In this document: one piece after another, positions 36,415 to 44,411 of the stretch
Layout of the letters: the number at the start of each line of letters is the position of its first letter
Position numbering within the stretch: position 1 is the first letter of the stretch
DNA from: an uncultured Burkholderiales bacterium
Lineage (GTDB): Bacteria; Pseudomonadota; Gammaproteobacteria; Burkholderiales; Burkholderiaceae_C
Assembly: GCA_937927685.1 (NCBI GenBank)
Contig: CALBSC010000063.1
Coordinates: 1-64,000, forward strand
Direction of reading: 5' to 3'
DNA length: 64,000 bases
Translations under genes and position numbers: made by a program
The notes under the pieces: generated by a model
What the model saw: only the letters and a program-made list of their open reading frames with translations
Told to the model about the DNA's origin: nothing
The model's database searches: none

Positions 36415-37071
36415 TCAATCAGACGATGGTGGGCGGGCGGTGAGGTAGCTCTGCACGACATCGACCATGTGGTCGAGCCGTTCGCGTCGTGCACGCGGGC
36501 TCATGAGCGAGCGGCCGAAGATGGCTGACAGGGTGTGCTGGTTGGACAGATAAAAGTACGACAGTCCGGCGATGGTGATGTAGAGCTGGGCCGGATCCAC
36601 GCCCGGGCGGAAAACCCCTTCCTGCACGCCTTTGTCGAGGATGCTGCCGATCAGCGTGATGAAGGGCGAGCGCATCTCACGCACTTGCGCGGATTCGCGC
36701 AGGTGCTTGGCCTGGTGCAGGTTGGCGCTGTTGAGCAAACTCAGAAACGCCGGGTTGTCCAGGTAGTAGTTCCAGGTCAGGGTCACGAGTTTGCGCACGG
36801 CTTCGGTCGCGGAATCCTGCTCCAGGTTGAGCGCCCGTTCGGAGTCGCGCTTGTGGCTGTAATTGACTTCCAGCACCGCGCAAAACAGATCGTCCTTGTT
36901 GCCAAAGTAGTGGTAGAGCATGCGCTTGTTGAGACCCGCCAGTGCGGCGATGCGGTCCACCCGCGCCCCGTCGAATCCGTGCTGGGCAAATTCGGCCTGT
37001 GCGGCCGCCAGGATACGCGCGCGACTGTTCTCAGGGTCGCGAGCTGGGCTGGGGGCAGACGGGCGCGGCAT
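36415..37071 (-). CDS. TetR-family transcriptional regulator
   Basis: A 218-residue repressor. The N-terminal helix-turn-helix (residues about 15-63: ENSRARILAAAQAEFAQHGFDGARVDRIAALAGLNKRMLYHYFGNKDDLF, shown here in part) is a clear TetR domain. The C-terminal ligand domain contains WNYYLDNPAFLSLLN and GLSYFYLSNQHTLSAIFG, the pattern of the TetR_C subgroup often found with flavin oxidoreductases. It lies 6 bases after the OYE gene and is probably autoregulated through the palindrome at 38582-38595. The ligand is unknown. Confidence 0.9.
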   Translation of the reverse strand: MPRPSAPSPARDPENSRARILAAAQAEFAQHGFDGARVDRIAALAGLNKRMLYHYFGNKDDLFCAVLEVNYSHKRDSERALNLEQDSATEAVRKLVTLTWNYYLDNPAFLSLLNSANLHQAKHLRESAQVREMRSPFITLIGSILDKGVQEGVFRPGVDPAQLYITIAGLSYFYLSNQHTLSAIFGRSLMSPRARRERLDHMVDVVQSYLTARPPSSD

Positions 37072-37077
37072 GCACGG

Positions 37078-38553
37078 TCAGGCCAGCTTGGCGGCCTTTT
37101 TCACTTGCGTGAGTTGAATCATTTGCGGCGATCTCTTGTAATGGGTGTCCAGCGGGAAGCAGCCCGAGATCATGCCGTTGCGGGGTGCGGTGGTGCAATC
37201 GCTGAACGTGCGGCACAGGCGCTTGCGCTGCAGGGGGCGACCCGCGAGCACGTCGGCGGGCAGTTCAGGGTAGGAGAGCATCATGCGTCCCAGACCCACC
37301 AGGTCGGTCCAGCCTTCGCGCACCACGGCTTGCGCCACATAGGGCAAAAATTCCTGCAGGTAGGTGTAGCCGCTGCCCACGAAGCACAGCTGCGGGAAGC
37401 GCTGCTTCAGGTCGCGCACCAGTTCCAGATGGCGCATCACACCCACCAGCGGGTCTTCGGGGGGCTGGTAGCCGTCCGAGGGGGGATACAGCGCCGGGCG
37501 GGTGACATGCGGCGTGTAATAGGGGCTGCCAATCGTCACGTTGAGTAAACGGATGTCCAGCTCCGTCATCACTTGCAAGAACTCGGCCGTTTCATCGATC
37601 TGGATGCGATGCGGGTCTTGTTCATCGGTGCCAAAGCCATAGCGGTACGGCAAGGCCTGGCTGGCATCGACCGGAATACCCGGGCCCAGTGACTCGTCCG
37701 TGGAGAGTGACGGGTCGGGCCGGTAAGGCAGAAAGTCGACCGCCGACAACCGCACGCCCAACTCCATGCCGGGCACTTCCGCGCGGATACCTTGCGCCAA
37801 CTCGCGCAGAAAGCGTGTGCGGTTGGCCATCGAGCCGCCGTAGTCTCCCTCGCGTGTTTTGGCCGACAGAAATTCGTGACCCAGATAGCCGTGGCAATGC
37901 TTGAGGTCAATGAACTGAAAGCCGCAGTCCCACGCGCGCTTGGCAGCCACCACGAAGTCGTCGATGAGCTGGCGGATATCGCCGTCGCTCATGATCACGA
38001 TGTTTTCCTTGGGGCCGAACTTGCCATCCAGCAAGGGGTGGTGATAGAGCACGCGCGGTTCCATGCGCGCGTCGTCATTGGGTTTGCAAAACCGTCCTGA
38101 GTGGGTCAGCTGAAGGCCGATCACGAGGTCCTTGTCGTCTCCCATGGCTTCACGATGGGCCTGCACCAGGGTCTCGCGCAAGCCGGCAATGTCGCCCTGG
38201 TTGCTGGCGTTCATCACCAGCTGGCGCGGGTTGGCGCGTCCGTCATGGCGAACGGCCACCGCCTCCCCACCCCAGATCATCTTGGCGCCCGACAAGCCGA
38301 AATGACGCCACCGGCGGCGGGTGTTGTCGCTGGGGCGGCCATCGGCGTGACCATCCCATCCTTCCATGGGGTGCACCGCATACCGGTTGCCCATGGTGAA
38401 GGGACCCACCTGCAGGGGTTGAGCCATGACCGATCCGGGGCCCGACTCGAGTTCTTCGTCGCAGGGCATGTTCAGACCCAGGCGGGCCAGGTTTTCTTTG
38501 AATCCTGCCGGACTGGCCAGGGATTTGACTTTGACAAAGTCGCCGAACTTCAT
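37078..38553 (-). CDS. OYE-type NADH:flavin oxidoreductase
   Basis: A 491-residue FMN enzyme of the old-yellow-enzyme family (TIM barrel at about residues 45-410). Seen are the active-site MEGWDGHADGRPSDNTRRRW, LQLTHSGRFCKPND, HCHGYLGHEFLSAKTREGDYGG and SGYTYLQEFLPYVAQAVVREG. The C-terminal CRTFSDCTTAPRNGMISGC cysteine row differs from the CxxC pattern of 2,4-dienoyl-CoA reductase and belongs to a less studied group. GAGGAG precedes the ATG. It opens an operon with TetR and DUF993 genes; its promoter carries a 14-base palindrome. The substrate is not known. Confidence 0.87.
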   Translation of the reverse strand: MKFGDFVKVKSLASPAGFKENLARLGLNMPCDEELESGPGSVMAQPLQVGPFTMGNRYAVHPMEGWDGHADGRPSDNTRRRWRHFGLSGAKMIWGGEAVAVRHDGRANPRQLVMNASNQGDIAGLRETLVQAHREAMGDDKDLVIGLQLTHSGRFCKPNDDARMEPRVLYHHPLLDGKFGPKENIVIMSDGDIRQLIDDFVVAAKRAWDCGFQFIDLKHCHGYLGHEFLSAKTREGDYGGSMANRTRFLRELAQGIRAEVPGMELGVRLSAVDFLPYRPDPSLSTDESLGPGIPVDASQALPYRYGFGTDEQDPHRIQIDETAEFLQVMTELDIRLLNVTIGSPYYTPHVTRPALYPPSDGYQPPEDPLVGVMRHLELVRDLKQRFPQLCFVGSGYTYLQEFLPYVAQAVVREGWTDLVGLGRMMLSYPELPADVLAGRPLQRKRLCRTFSDCTTAPRNGMISGCFPLDTHYKRSPQMIQLTQVKKAAKLA

Positions 38554-38577
38554 AAGTGCACTCCTCGCTGCGCCGCC

Positions 38578-38606
38578 ATCATAACCAGCTGGTTACTTGT
38601 TGCCAA
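38578..38606 (-). promoter_or_regulatory. Sigma-70 promoter of the OYE-TetR-DUF993 operon with palindromic operator
   Basis: On the minus strand TTGGCA (38601-38606), 17 bases and TATGAT (38578-38583) form a near-consensus promoter ending about 25 bases before the OYE start codon. The perfect palindrome TAACCAGCTGGTTA (38582-38595) sits in the spacer and overlaps the -10 box, the position expected for a TetR-type repressor site. Binding by the operon's own TetR protein is inferred. Confidence 0.65.
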
Positions 38607-38823
38607 GTTCCTGTCGGCCGATTCCCCCACACGGGACCGTCCTGGCGCCCGCGGCCCCGCGCAACAAGGGGGTGGCGTCAGGCGCGCGCCCCGGCCGCTG
38701 GGCGGCGCAACGACCAGCTAGGCTGCACGCACCGAGGCGCATGCATGACTTGTCTGCATTGACGTCACCAGCCTGCCTGTGAAGAATCGAACGCTTCATT
38801 GACGAACCCGGTTGCTGATCACC

Positions 38824-39588
38824 ATGAAAACCAAACCCGTACCCACCACCTCGATTGCCCGCTCGGACAGCAAGCAAATCTTCATCCGCGAGGCCGACCT
38901 GGTCGAGGAACTGATTGGCGAGATGAGCTTCACCGAAATGTTCCTGTTTCACCTCACGGGCAAGAAGCCGCCAGCGGGTCATGTGAAGGTGCTGGACACG
39001 GTGCTGGTGACCCTGATGGAGCATGGCCTGACCCCCAGCGCCATTGCCACCCGGCTCATCTACCACTCGGCCCCCGAGGCGCTGCAGTCAGCGGTGGCGG
39101 CGGGCTTGCTGGGGGTGGGCTCCACCTTCATCGGCACCATGGAGGGTTGTGCCAAGATGATCGGCGAAATGCTCCAGGCCCCGGAAGGGGTGGAGGCCCG
39201 CGCCCGGGCCATCGCCGAGCGACATCACCAGGCCAAATTGCCCTTGCACGGGTTCGGGCATCCGCATCACAAGCCCGACGATCCCCGCACACCCAAGATG
39301 CTGTCGGTGGCGAAGGCGCAATCCGTCCCTGGCAAGCACATCGAGGCGCTGCTCACCCTGTCCAAGCAAGTGGATGCCGTGTATGGCCGACACATCACCA
39401 TCAACGCCACCGGTGCATCTGCTGCCCTGTTGGGAGAGATCGGCATTCCCTTGCCCATCATGCGTGGCGTGGCTGTCATCAGCCGTTCGGCAGGGCTGGT
39501 CGGACACATCCTCGAAGAGTCGCAACGACCGGCGGCGGCCTTCATGTGGGAGACCGTGGATCACTCGGTGCCCTACGCGGCCTCTTGA
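38824..39588 (+). CDS. Citryl-CoA lyase-like protein (short citrate synthase family)
   Basis: A 254-residue protein of the citrate synthase superfamily, matching the short citryl-CoA lyase type rather than full citrate synthase (about 430 residues). Visible are MSFTEMFLFHLTGKKPPAGHVKVLDTVLVTLMEHGLTPS (shown in part), GTMEGCAKMIGEML, the histidine-rich LPLHGFGHPHHKPDDPRTPKM active-site segment, and INATGASAALLGEIGIP. It likely cleaves or forms a citryl-like CoA ester. The ATG at 38824 is four codons inside the longer frame. It faces the OYE operon across 270 bases. No citE/citF genes are adjacent. Confidence 0.78.
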   Translation: MKTKPVPTTSIARSDSKQIFIREADLVEELIGEMSFTEMFLFHLTGKKPPAGHVKVLDTVLVTLMEHGLTPSAIATRLIYHSAPEALQSAVAAGLLGVGSTFIGTMEGCAKMIGEMLQAPEGVEARARAIAERHHQAKLPLHGFGHPHHKPDDPRTPKMLSVAKAQSVPGKHIEALLTLSKQVDAVYGRHITINATGASAALLGEIGIPLPIMRGVAVISRSAGLVGHILEESQRPAAAFMWETVDHSVPYAAS

Positions 39589-39640
39589 TGTTGCGGTTGG
39601 CCTCGGGCCCGCCCACGGGGGTGGGTGGCCGGCGAAGGCC

Positions 39641-40564
39641 TTACACCGGATCCCAGTCGAACACGTCCTGCGACCGGTCGAGCTTGTAAAAACTCGACCG
39701 CAGCGCCGGGATCACACGGTCTGCCACCGACTGCGGTGTCCAACCTTGTTCGGTGTGCAAGGAGCGCAGCGGACGGCTCTGGCTCATCAGGAAAATCTCG
39801 TTGGCACGCACCGCAAAGATCTGACCCGTCACATCGGCGGCCGCGTCGCTGGCGAGAAACACCGCCAGCGGGGCGATCTTGGCCGTTTCCATTTTTTGCA
39901 GACGGGCCACACGGTCACGCTGCTCATCCGTCTCGGTGGGAATGGAGCTGATCATGCGACTCCAGGCAAAGGGCGAGATGCAGTTGGAGCGCACCTTGAA
40001 CTTGGCCATGTCCATCGCAATCGATTTGGACAGCGCGGAGATGCCCAGCTTGGCGGCCGCATAGTTGGCTTGCCCGAAGTTGCCCACCAGGCCCGACGTG
40101 GAGACCATGTGGATGTAGGACCCGCTTTGCTGCTCTTTGAAATGGGGGGCGGCTGCGCGCGACACATAAAACGCGCCGTTCAGGTGCACGTCAATCACCG
40201 CGCGCCACTCCTCGGGGCTCATGTTGAAGAAGAAACGGTCGCGCAGAATGCCGGCGTTGTTGATCACCACGTCAATGCGCCCAAAGGTGTCCACCGCCTG
40301 GGTCACCATGCGGTTGGCACCGTCCCAGTCGGACACGCTGTCCCCATTCGCCACGGCCTGACCACCGGCGGCCTTGATTTCATCCACCACCGCCTGCGCG
40401 CGTGCGGTGTCCCGGCCTTCGCCTTGCAGGGAGGCGCCCAGATCGTTCACCACCACCCTGGCGCCCTCGCGCGCCAGTGCCAGCGCGAAATCGCGCCCGA
40501 TGCCACCACCGGCACCGGTGACCAGAACGACTTTATCTTGTACAAAACCCACGGGTTGGCTCAT
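39641..40564 (-). CDS. Short-chain dehydrogenase/reductase
   Basis: A 307-residue SDR oxidoreductase. The cofactor motif TGAGGGIGRDFALALA, NNAGILRDRFFFNMSPEEW, active-site Ser in MVSTSGLVGNFGQ and YAAAKLGI (Tyr and Lys) are all present; VVNDLG after strand two, with an acidic residue, favours NAD. The C-terminal 50 residues (SQSRPLRSLHTEQGWTPQSVADR) resemble the hydroxyacyl-CoA dehydrogenase type seen in multifunctional beta-oxidation enzymes. AGGAG precedes the ATG at 40564. It is divergent from a Bug protein gene and convergent with the citryl-CoA lyase-like gene, which may share a pathway. Confidence 0.88.
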   Translation of the reverse strand: MSQPVGFVQDKVVLVTGAGGGIGRDFALALAREGARVVVNDLGASLQGEGRDTARAQAVVDEIKAAGGQAVANGDSVSDWDGANRMVTQAVDTFGRIDVVINNAGILRDRFFFNMSPEEWRAVIDVHLNGAFYVSRAAAPHFKEQQSGSYIHMVSTSGLVGNFGQANYAAAKLGISALSKSIAMDMAKFKVRSNCISPFAWSRMISSIPTETDEQRDRVARLQKMETAKIAPLAVFLASDAAADVTGQIFAVRANEIFLMSQSRPLRSLHTEQGWTPQSVADRVIPALRSSFYKLDRSQDVFDWDPV

Positions 40565-40658
40565 GAATGGCTCTCCTTTGATGCGCGAGTGGACCGCATC
40601 CACCGCAGCGGGTCAGCATAATCGAAAACGGGAGTCTGCTTGGAAGACTGGCCAAGCT

Positions 40659-40689
40659 CGTGATCGCCTACGTGATAGCGTGATTCACG
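40659..40689. promoter_or_regulatory. CGTGAT repeat cluster with an inverted repeat, candidate operator
   Basis: Three copies of CGTGAT (40659, 40671, 40679) lie in the divergent region between the SDR and Bug genes; the last forms a perfect inverted repeat CGTGA-T-TCACG (40679-40689). No promoter hexamers are clear, and the regulator is unknown. Confidence 0.35.
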
Positions 40690-40754
40690 GCTTTGCCAAT
40701 AATGGCGTGGGTGATGACAGGTGCGACACCACGACACCTGCACAAGGAGACACC

Positions 40755-41738
40755 ATGCACCGTTTGTTCACGCTGATCCGCCCAGTGGCCGCGCTGGCCT
40801 GCCTGTTATTGCCACAGGCGCAGGCACAGGACACGGCGAGCTGGCCCAGCAAGCCCGTCACGTTCGTCGTGGGTTTTCCGCCCGGTACCGCCACCGACAG
40901 TGTGGCGCGGGTGTTGGCCGACCGATTCACCACCCGCTTGGGGCAGTCCTTTGTGATCGACAACAAGCCAGGTCAAGGCGGTAGTGTCGGCGCCGCTGCG
41001 GCGGCCAAGGCCAAGCCCGACGGCTACACCCTGGTGGTGTCTGCAACCGCCCCGATGAGCATCAACCCCTATGTGTACCCGCGGCTGACCTACGACCCCA
41101 TCAAGGATTTCGCGCCCGTGGGCATCCACACCTGGTTGCCCTATGCCATCGTTGTCAATGCCAGCACCTCGATCAACACCTACCAGGATTTGAAAAATGC
41201 GGCCACCGCTGATCCGGGCAAGATGACCTTCGCCTCGATTGGCAATGGCACCACCAGTCACCTGATCATGATGCTCCTGCAGCAGCGCACCGGGATGAAA
41301 CTCACCCATGTGCCGTACAAGGGCAGCAGCCAGGCTCAAACCGACCTGATCGGGGGCCAGGTGGATCTCACCTTTGACACGGTCCTGTCGATGTTGCCTC
41401 ACATCAAGTCGGGCAAGTTGCGGCCGTTGGCGGTCTCTACCCTCAAGCGCTCGCCCTTGTTGCCCGATGTGCCGACCTTGCATGAACTGGGGGTGAGCAA
41501 CTTTGAAGTCGGCGCCTGGCTCGGGATGCTGGCGCCCGCTGGAACACCCAAGCCGATCATCGATAAACTGAACCAGGAACTCAACCTGGCGCTGGACGAC
41601 GACACCGTCAGGAACAAACTCATGGCGATGGGCTCTGAAATCCTCAAGAGCACGCCTGAGGAGTTCGGCGCGTTCATCCGCAAGGAAAACGAGCGCTGGA
41701 GCAAACTGGTGCGCGACACCGGCGCCCGCATCGATTAA
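40755..41738 (+). CDS. Bug/TctC-family periplasmic substrate-binding protein
   Basis: A 327-residue Bug protein with a Sec-type signal (residues about 1-24, ending QAQA), then SWPSKPVTFVVGFPPGTATDSVARVL, VIDNKPGQGGSVGAAAAAK, KPDGYTLVVSATAP, HVPYKGSSQAQTDLIGGQVDLTFD and LLPDVPTLHELGVSNFEVGAW. The ATG at 40755 has AAGGAGA upstream. The next gene, a ThDP enzyme, starts 14 bases later, so substrate uptake and a ThDP-dependent step are probably linked. The substrate cannot be read; no TctAB membrane genes follow. Confidence 0.9.
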   Translation: MHRLFTLIRPVAALACLLLPQAQAQDTASWPSKPVTFVVGFPPGTATDSVARVLADRFTTRLGQSFVIDNKPGQGGSVGAAAAAKAKPDGYTLVVSATAPMSINPYVYPRLTYDPIKDFAPVGIHTWLPYAIVVNASTSINTYQDLKNAATADPGKMTFASIGNGTTSHLIMMLLQQRTGMKLTHVPYKGSSQAQTDLIGGQVDLTFDTVLSMLPHIKSGKLRPLAVSTLKRSPLLPDVPTLHELGVSNFEVGAWLGMLAPAGTPKPIIDKLNQELNLALDDDTVRNKLMAMGSEILKSTPEEFGAFIRKENERWSKLVRDTGARID

Positions 41739-41752
41739 CCGCCGAGGTCACC

Positions 41753-43387
41753 TTGAACACTTCTGCCCACGCGTTTATTTCGGTGCTGGCCGCGCACGGC
41801 GTAGACCGCATTTTTCAGGTGCCTGGCGAGAGCTACATCGGCTTGCTCGATGCGGTGGCCGACTTTCCGCAGATCGACTTGGTGACTTGCCGTCATGAGG
41901 CGGGCGCGGGCTTCATGGCCTGCGCCGATGGGCGCCTCACACGTCGCCCCGGTGTGGTCATGGTGAGCCGGGGCCCCGGCGCCACCAACGCCAGCATTGC
42001 CGTGCACACGGCACAGCAAGACGCCATACCGCTCATCCTGGTGGTGGGTCAGGTGCCGAAGAAGGATCTGCGGCGCGAGGCCTTCCAGGAGATCGATTAC
42101 CGGGCCATGTATGGCACCATCGCCAAGTGGGTGTTTGAGGCCACCGATCCGGCGCAGTTGCCCGAAATCGCCTACAAGGCTGTGCGCATGGCCACCAGTG
42201 GCACACCGGGTCCCGTGGTGATTGCCATTCCAGAGGATGTACAACAACAGGCGATCCAGCCGGTGTCATGGCGTGCGCGCGAACACGATGGCCTGCGCGC
42301 CAGCCCCCAGGGACTTGAGCGTGTGCGCGGCTTGCTCACAGCCGCCCAGCGACCACTCATCATCGCGGGTGGCGCCTTCGATGTGCCCGGTGGTCGCGAA
42401 GCCTTGCTGGCTTTTGCCCAGGCCTGGCACGTGCCCGTGTGTGTGGCCTTTCGCCGCCACGATGTGTTTCCCAACAGCCATCCGCTCTTTGTGGGCGATC
42501 TGGGCCTGGCCAATCCGGCGAAGCAACTGGAGCGCTTTCACAGCAGCGATCTGATTCTGGCCCTGGGCACACGTCTGGACGATGTGACCAGCCAGAACTA
42601 CAGTTTCCCCACCTTGCCGCAACCGGCGCAACCCTTGGTCCACTGCTACCCGGATCCGCGGGTGGTGGGACTGCACTTTGCAACCGAGGTGGGATTGGCT
42701 TGCGACCCTGTGGGCTTGGTGCAAGACCTCATGCCTCAGGGCGCAGTCCAACCCGGCGCAACCCAATGTGCCTGGGCCAAGGAGTTGCGGCAATTGCATA
42801 CGCAGCACGCCGGCTGGCCACAGCGTCAGGCCGATGATGGGGTGCGCTTTGCGGAAGTGGTGCGGCACCTCAAGTTGCAAGCCCCGGCCGATGTGCGCCT
42901 GTGCCTGGACGCCGGGACCTTTGCGGCGCCGGTGTACCGCCATTTCGGATTTGATTTCCCGCAGCGGCTGATGGCCCCATTGGCCGGTGCCATGGGCTAT
43001 GGCACACCGGCTGCGGTGGCCACCGCGCTGCGCGAACCGCGCAGCAAGGTCGTGTGCATGGTGGGCGATGGCGGGTTCATGATGACCGGCAACGAGATGA
43101 TCGCCGCGGTGCAGCGGCGTCTGCCGATCCTGTTCATCCTGGCCAACAACGGCAGCTATGCCTCGATACGCATTCACCAGGAACGCGCCTACCCGGCGCG
43201 TCATCCGGGGACGGACTTGTTCAACCCGGACTTCATGGCCATCGCGCAGGGCTTTGGCATGGCCGTCGAGCGGGTGGAGCGTGAAGATCAGATCGAGTCC
43301 GCCTTGCAACGTGGCCTGCAGTCGGATGGACCCTATTTCATCGAGGTGATGACCAGCCTGCAAGTGACCTTGCCGCTCAAGACCTGA
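41753..43387 (+). CDS. Thiamine diphosphate-dependent enzyme (acetolactate synthase-like)
   Basis: A 544-residue ThDP enzyme with the usual three domains: Pyr (VDRIFQVPGESYIGLLDA, catalytic Glu in CRHEAGAGFM), central (PLIIAGGAFDVPGG to LGTRLDDVTSQNYSF) and PP (GDGGFMMTGNEMIAAV to ILANNGSYA, the GDG-to-NN ThDP motif). Such proteins decarboxylate or condense 2-oxo acids; the acetolactate-synthase, benzoylformate-decarboxylase and oxalyl-CoA types share the fold. The TTG at 41753 with GAGGT upstream is used as start since no ATG lies nearby. It follows a Bug gene in the same operon. Confidence 0.85.
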   Translation: MNTSAHAFISVLAAHGVDRIFQVPGESYIGLLDAVADFPQIDLVTCRHEAGAGFMACADGRLTRRPGVVMVSRGPGATNASIAVHTAQQDAIPLILVVGQVPKKDLRREAFQEIDYRAMYGTIAKWVFEATDPAQLPEIAYKAVRMATSGTPGPVVIAIPEDVQQQAIQPVSWRAREHDGLRASPQGLERVRGLLTAAQRPLIIAGGAFDVPGGREALLAFAQAWHVPVCVAFRRHDVFPNSHPLFVGDLGLANPAKQLERFHSSDLILALGTRLDDVTSQNYSFPTLPQPAQPLVHCYPDPRVVGLHFATEVGLACDPVGLVQDLMPQGAVQPGATQCAWAKELRQLHTQHAGWPQRQADDGVRFAEVVRHLKLQAPADVRLCLDAGTFAAPVYRHFGFDFPQRLMAPLAGAMGYGTPAAVATALREPRSKVVCMVGDGGFMMTGNEMIAAVQRRLPILFILANNGSYASIRIHQERAYPARHPGTDLFNPDFMAIAQGFGMAVERVEREDQIESALQRGLQSDGPYFIEVMTSLQVTLPLKT

Positions 43388-43404
43388 AAAGCGCGTGACG
43401 CGCT
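43387..43404 (-). terminator. Candidate terminator downstream of the DUF599 gene
   Basis: Stem AGCGCG / CGCGCT with a three-base loop; read on the minus strand it is followed by TTTT. It lies 17 bases below the DUF599 stop and just past the end of the convergent ThDP gene. Confidence 0.5.
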
Positions 43405-43420
43405 CGCGCGGTGAGCAGGC

Positions 43421-44116
43421 TCAATCCCGCATCACCGCCAGAACTTCAGAGCGAAACTCGCGCCCAAAGAGGATGAAAATCACCAGCAGTGTGGCCAGCA
43501 CCAGGGCCAACGGTGAGAAAAACCAGCCCATGGCGGCAAACGAGAAGTAATAGGCCCGCAGGCCATCGTTGAAAGTTTCGGCAGCCAGCCCGGTCATGGT
43601 GGCGGCCCGGCGTGCCATGCCTTCGGCCTCCTCGTGTTGCTCGGCCAGCACGGTGGCCGGGGGCAAGGCACCGATCATCAGTGCCACAAAGGTGTATTGC
43701 CGCATCGACCAGGAGAAGCGGAAGAACGCATACACAAAGATGGCAATCAGCACCAGGATCTTGAATTCAAAGACCAGCATCGGGGTGGGTTGCGCAAACG
43801 GAAAATCGCGCACCAGCTCTGCCGCCTTGTCGGTGGTGCCCAACAACGCAATCAGTCCGCCGATGATGATGATGGTGGTGGAGCAAAAAAACGAAGGGGT
43901 CTCGGACAGGCTTTGGGTGATGATGCCGTCGAGCATGCGCGGATCCCGGTGGATGGCCTGTCGCATCCACCGCAGTCGATAGACATTGGTGGTGGCCAGG
44001 ATGGATTCACGCGTCTGACCACGCCGGTGGGCAAACATCGCGTAGCCCGACCAGCCCGCCAGGAAAAATGCCAGCGCCAGCCAGTCGATCAGGGGCAGTA
44101 TCTCGAGAATTCGCAT
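43421..44116 (-). CDS. DUF599 family membrane protein
   Basis: A 231-residue inner-membrane protein of DUF599. About four hydrophobic segments are visible (LIDWLALAFFLAGWSGYAMF at residues 9-28, STTIIIIGGLIALLG near 80, FEFKILVLIAIFVYAFFRFS near 118, FFSPLALVLATLLVIFILFG near 205). Characteristic are VYRLRWMRQAIHRDPRMLDGIITQSL and TFVALMIGALPPA. The function is unknown. The ribosome site is weak. It is divergent from the gltI region; the LexA box at 44159 lies 43 bases upstream of its start codon and could in principle affect it too. Confidence 0.85.
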   Translation of the reverse strand: MRILEILPLIDWLALAFFLAGWSGYAMFAHRRGQTRESILATTNVYRLRWMRQAIHRDPRMLDGIITQSLSETPSFFCSTTIIIIGGLIALLGTTDKAAELVRDFPFAQPTPMLVFEFKILVLIAIFVYAFFRFSWSMRQYTFVALMIGALPPATVLAEQHEEAEGMARRAATMTGLAAETFNDGLRAYYFSFAAMGWFFSPLALVLATLLVIFILFGREFRSEVLAVMRD

Positions 44117-44137
44117 GTGGCCATGCTAGCTGAAGTC

Positions 44138-44174
44138 TTGGTCACCGCGCCGAGGAGTCTGTATAAATATACAG
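44138..44174 (+). promoter_or_regulatory. Candidate promoter overlapped by a LexA (SOS) box
   Basis: A -35-like TTGGTC (44138-44143), 18 bases and TATAAA (44162-44167) form a plausible promoter. The -10 box lies inside CTGTATAAATATACAG (44159-44174), a perfect match to the CTGT-N8-ACAG LexA operator of gamma- and betaproteobacteria. Such overlap usually means repression until DNA damage. Direction and use are inferred. Confidence 0.6.
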
Positions 44175-44286
44175 TACAATGGAGATTCCTCCGACGGATA
44201 CGTGCTGCAGGGTATGCAGTGGCGGCCGGGCTTTTTGCAGTTGCCAGTTTCGGGGTTCCTGCGCCCCGGTTCCGGGGCGTTTTTTT
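44175..44286 (+). ncRNA. Candidate LexA-controlled small RNA or short leader transcript
   Basis: From the inferred start just after the LexA box to a strong terminator the unit is about 110 bases. No ORF is contained in it: frames from the ATG at 44179 and the GTG at 44202 both run through the terminator. It begins with a small hairpin (GGAG-ATTC-CTCC, 44181-44192) that hides a GGAG. It could be an SOS-induced small RNA, a type I toxin/antitoxin RNA without a recognisable peptide, or a prematurely ended leader of gltI. I recognise no known RNA family. Confidence 0.3.
44262..44286 (+). terminator. Strong intrinsic terminator upstream of gltI
   Basis: Stem CGCCCCG / CGGGGCG with loop GTTC, followed directly by seven T (44280-44286). 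It ends any transcript coming from the LexA-box promoter about 125 bases before the gltI start codon. Confidence 0.85.
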
Positions 44287-44411
44287 GCCCGGTGTTCCCT
44301 CGGGGGAAACGGCGATGCGGTCCAGATATCTGCGAAACTATGGGTTCGGTGCCGCACGGTCCCCTGTTGGACGGCGGCTGGCTTTCCATTTTTCCGGTGA
44401 TACCAACGCAC

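Noticed and set aside
44179..44400. Cys-rich 73-residue frame right after the LexA box
   Set aside because: It passes through the strong terminator at 44262-44286, has no ribosome site within the inferred transcript, and shows no recognisable pattern.
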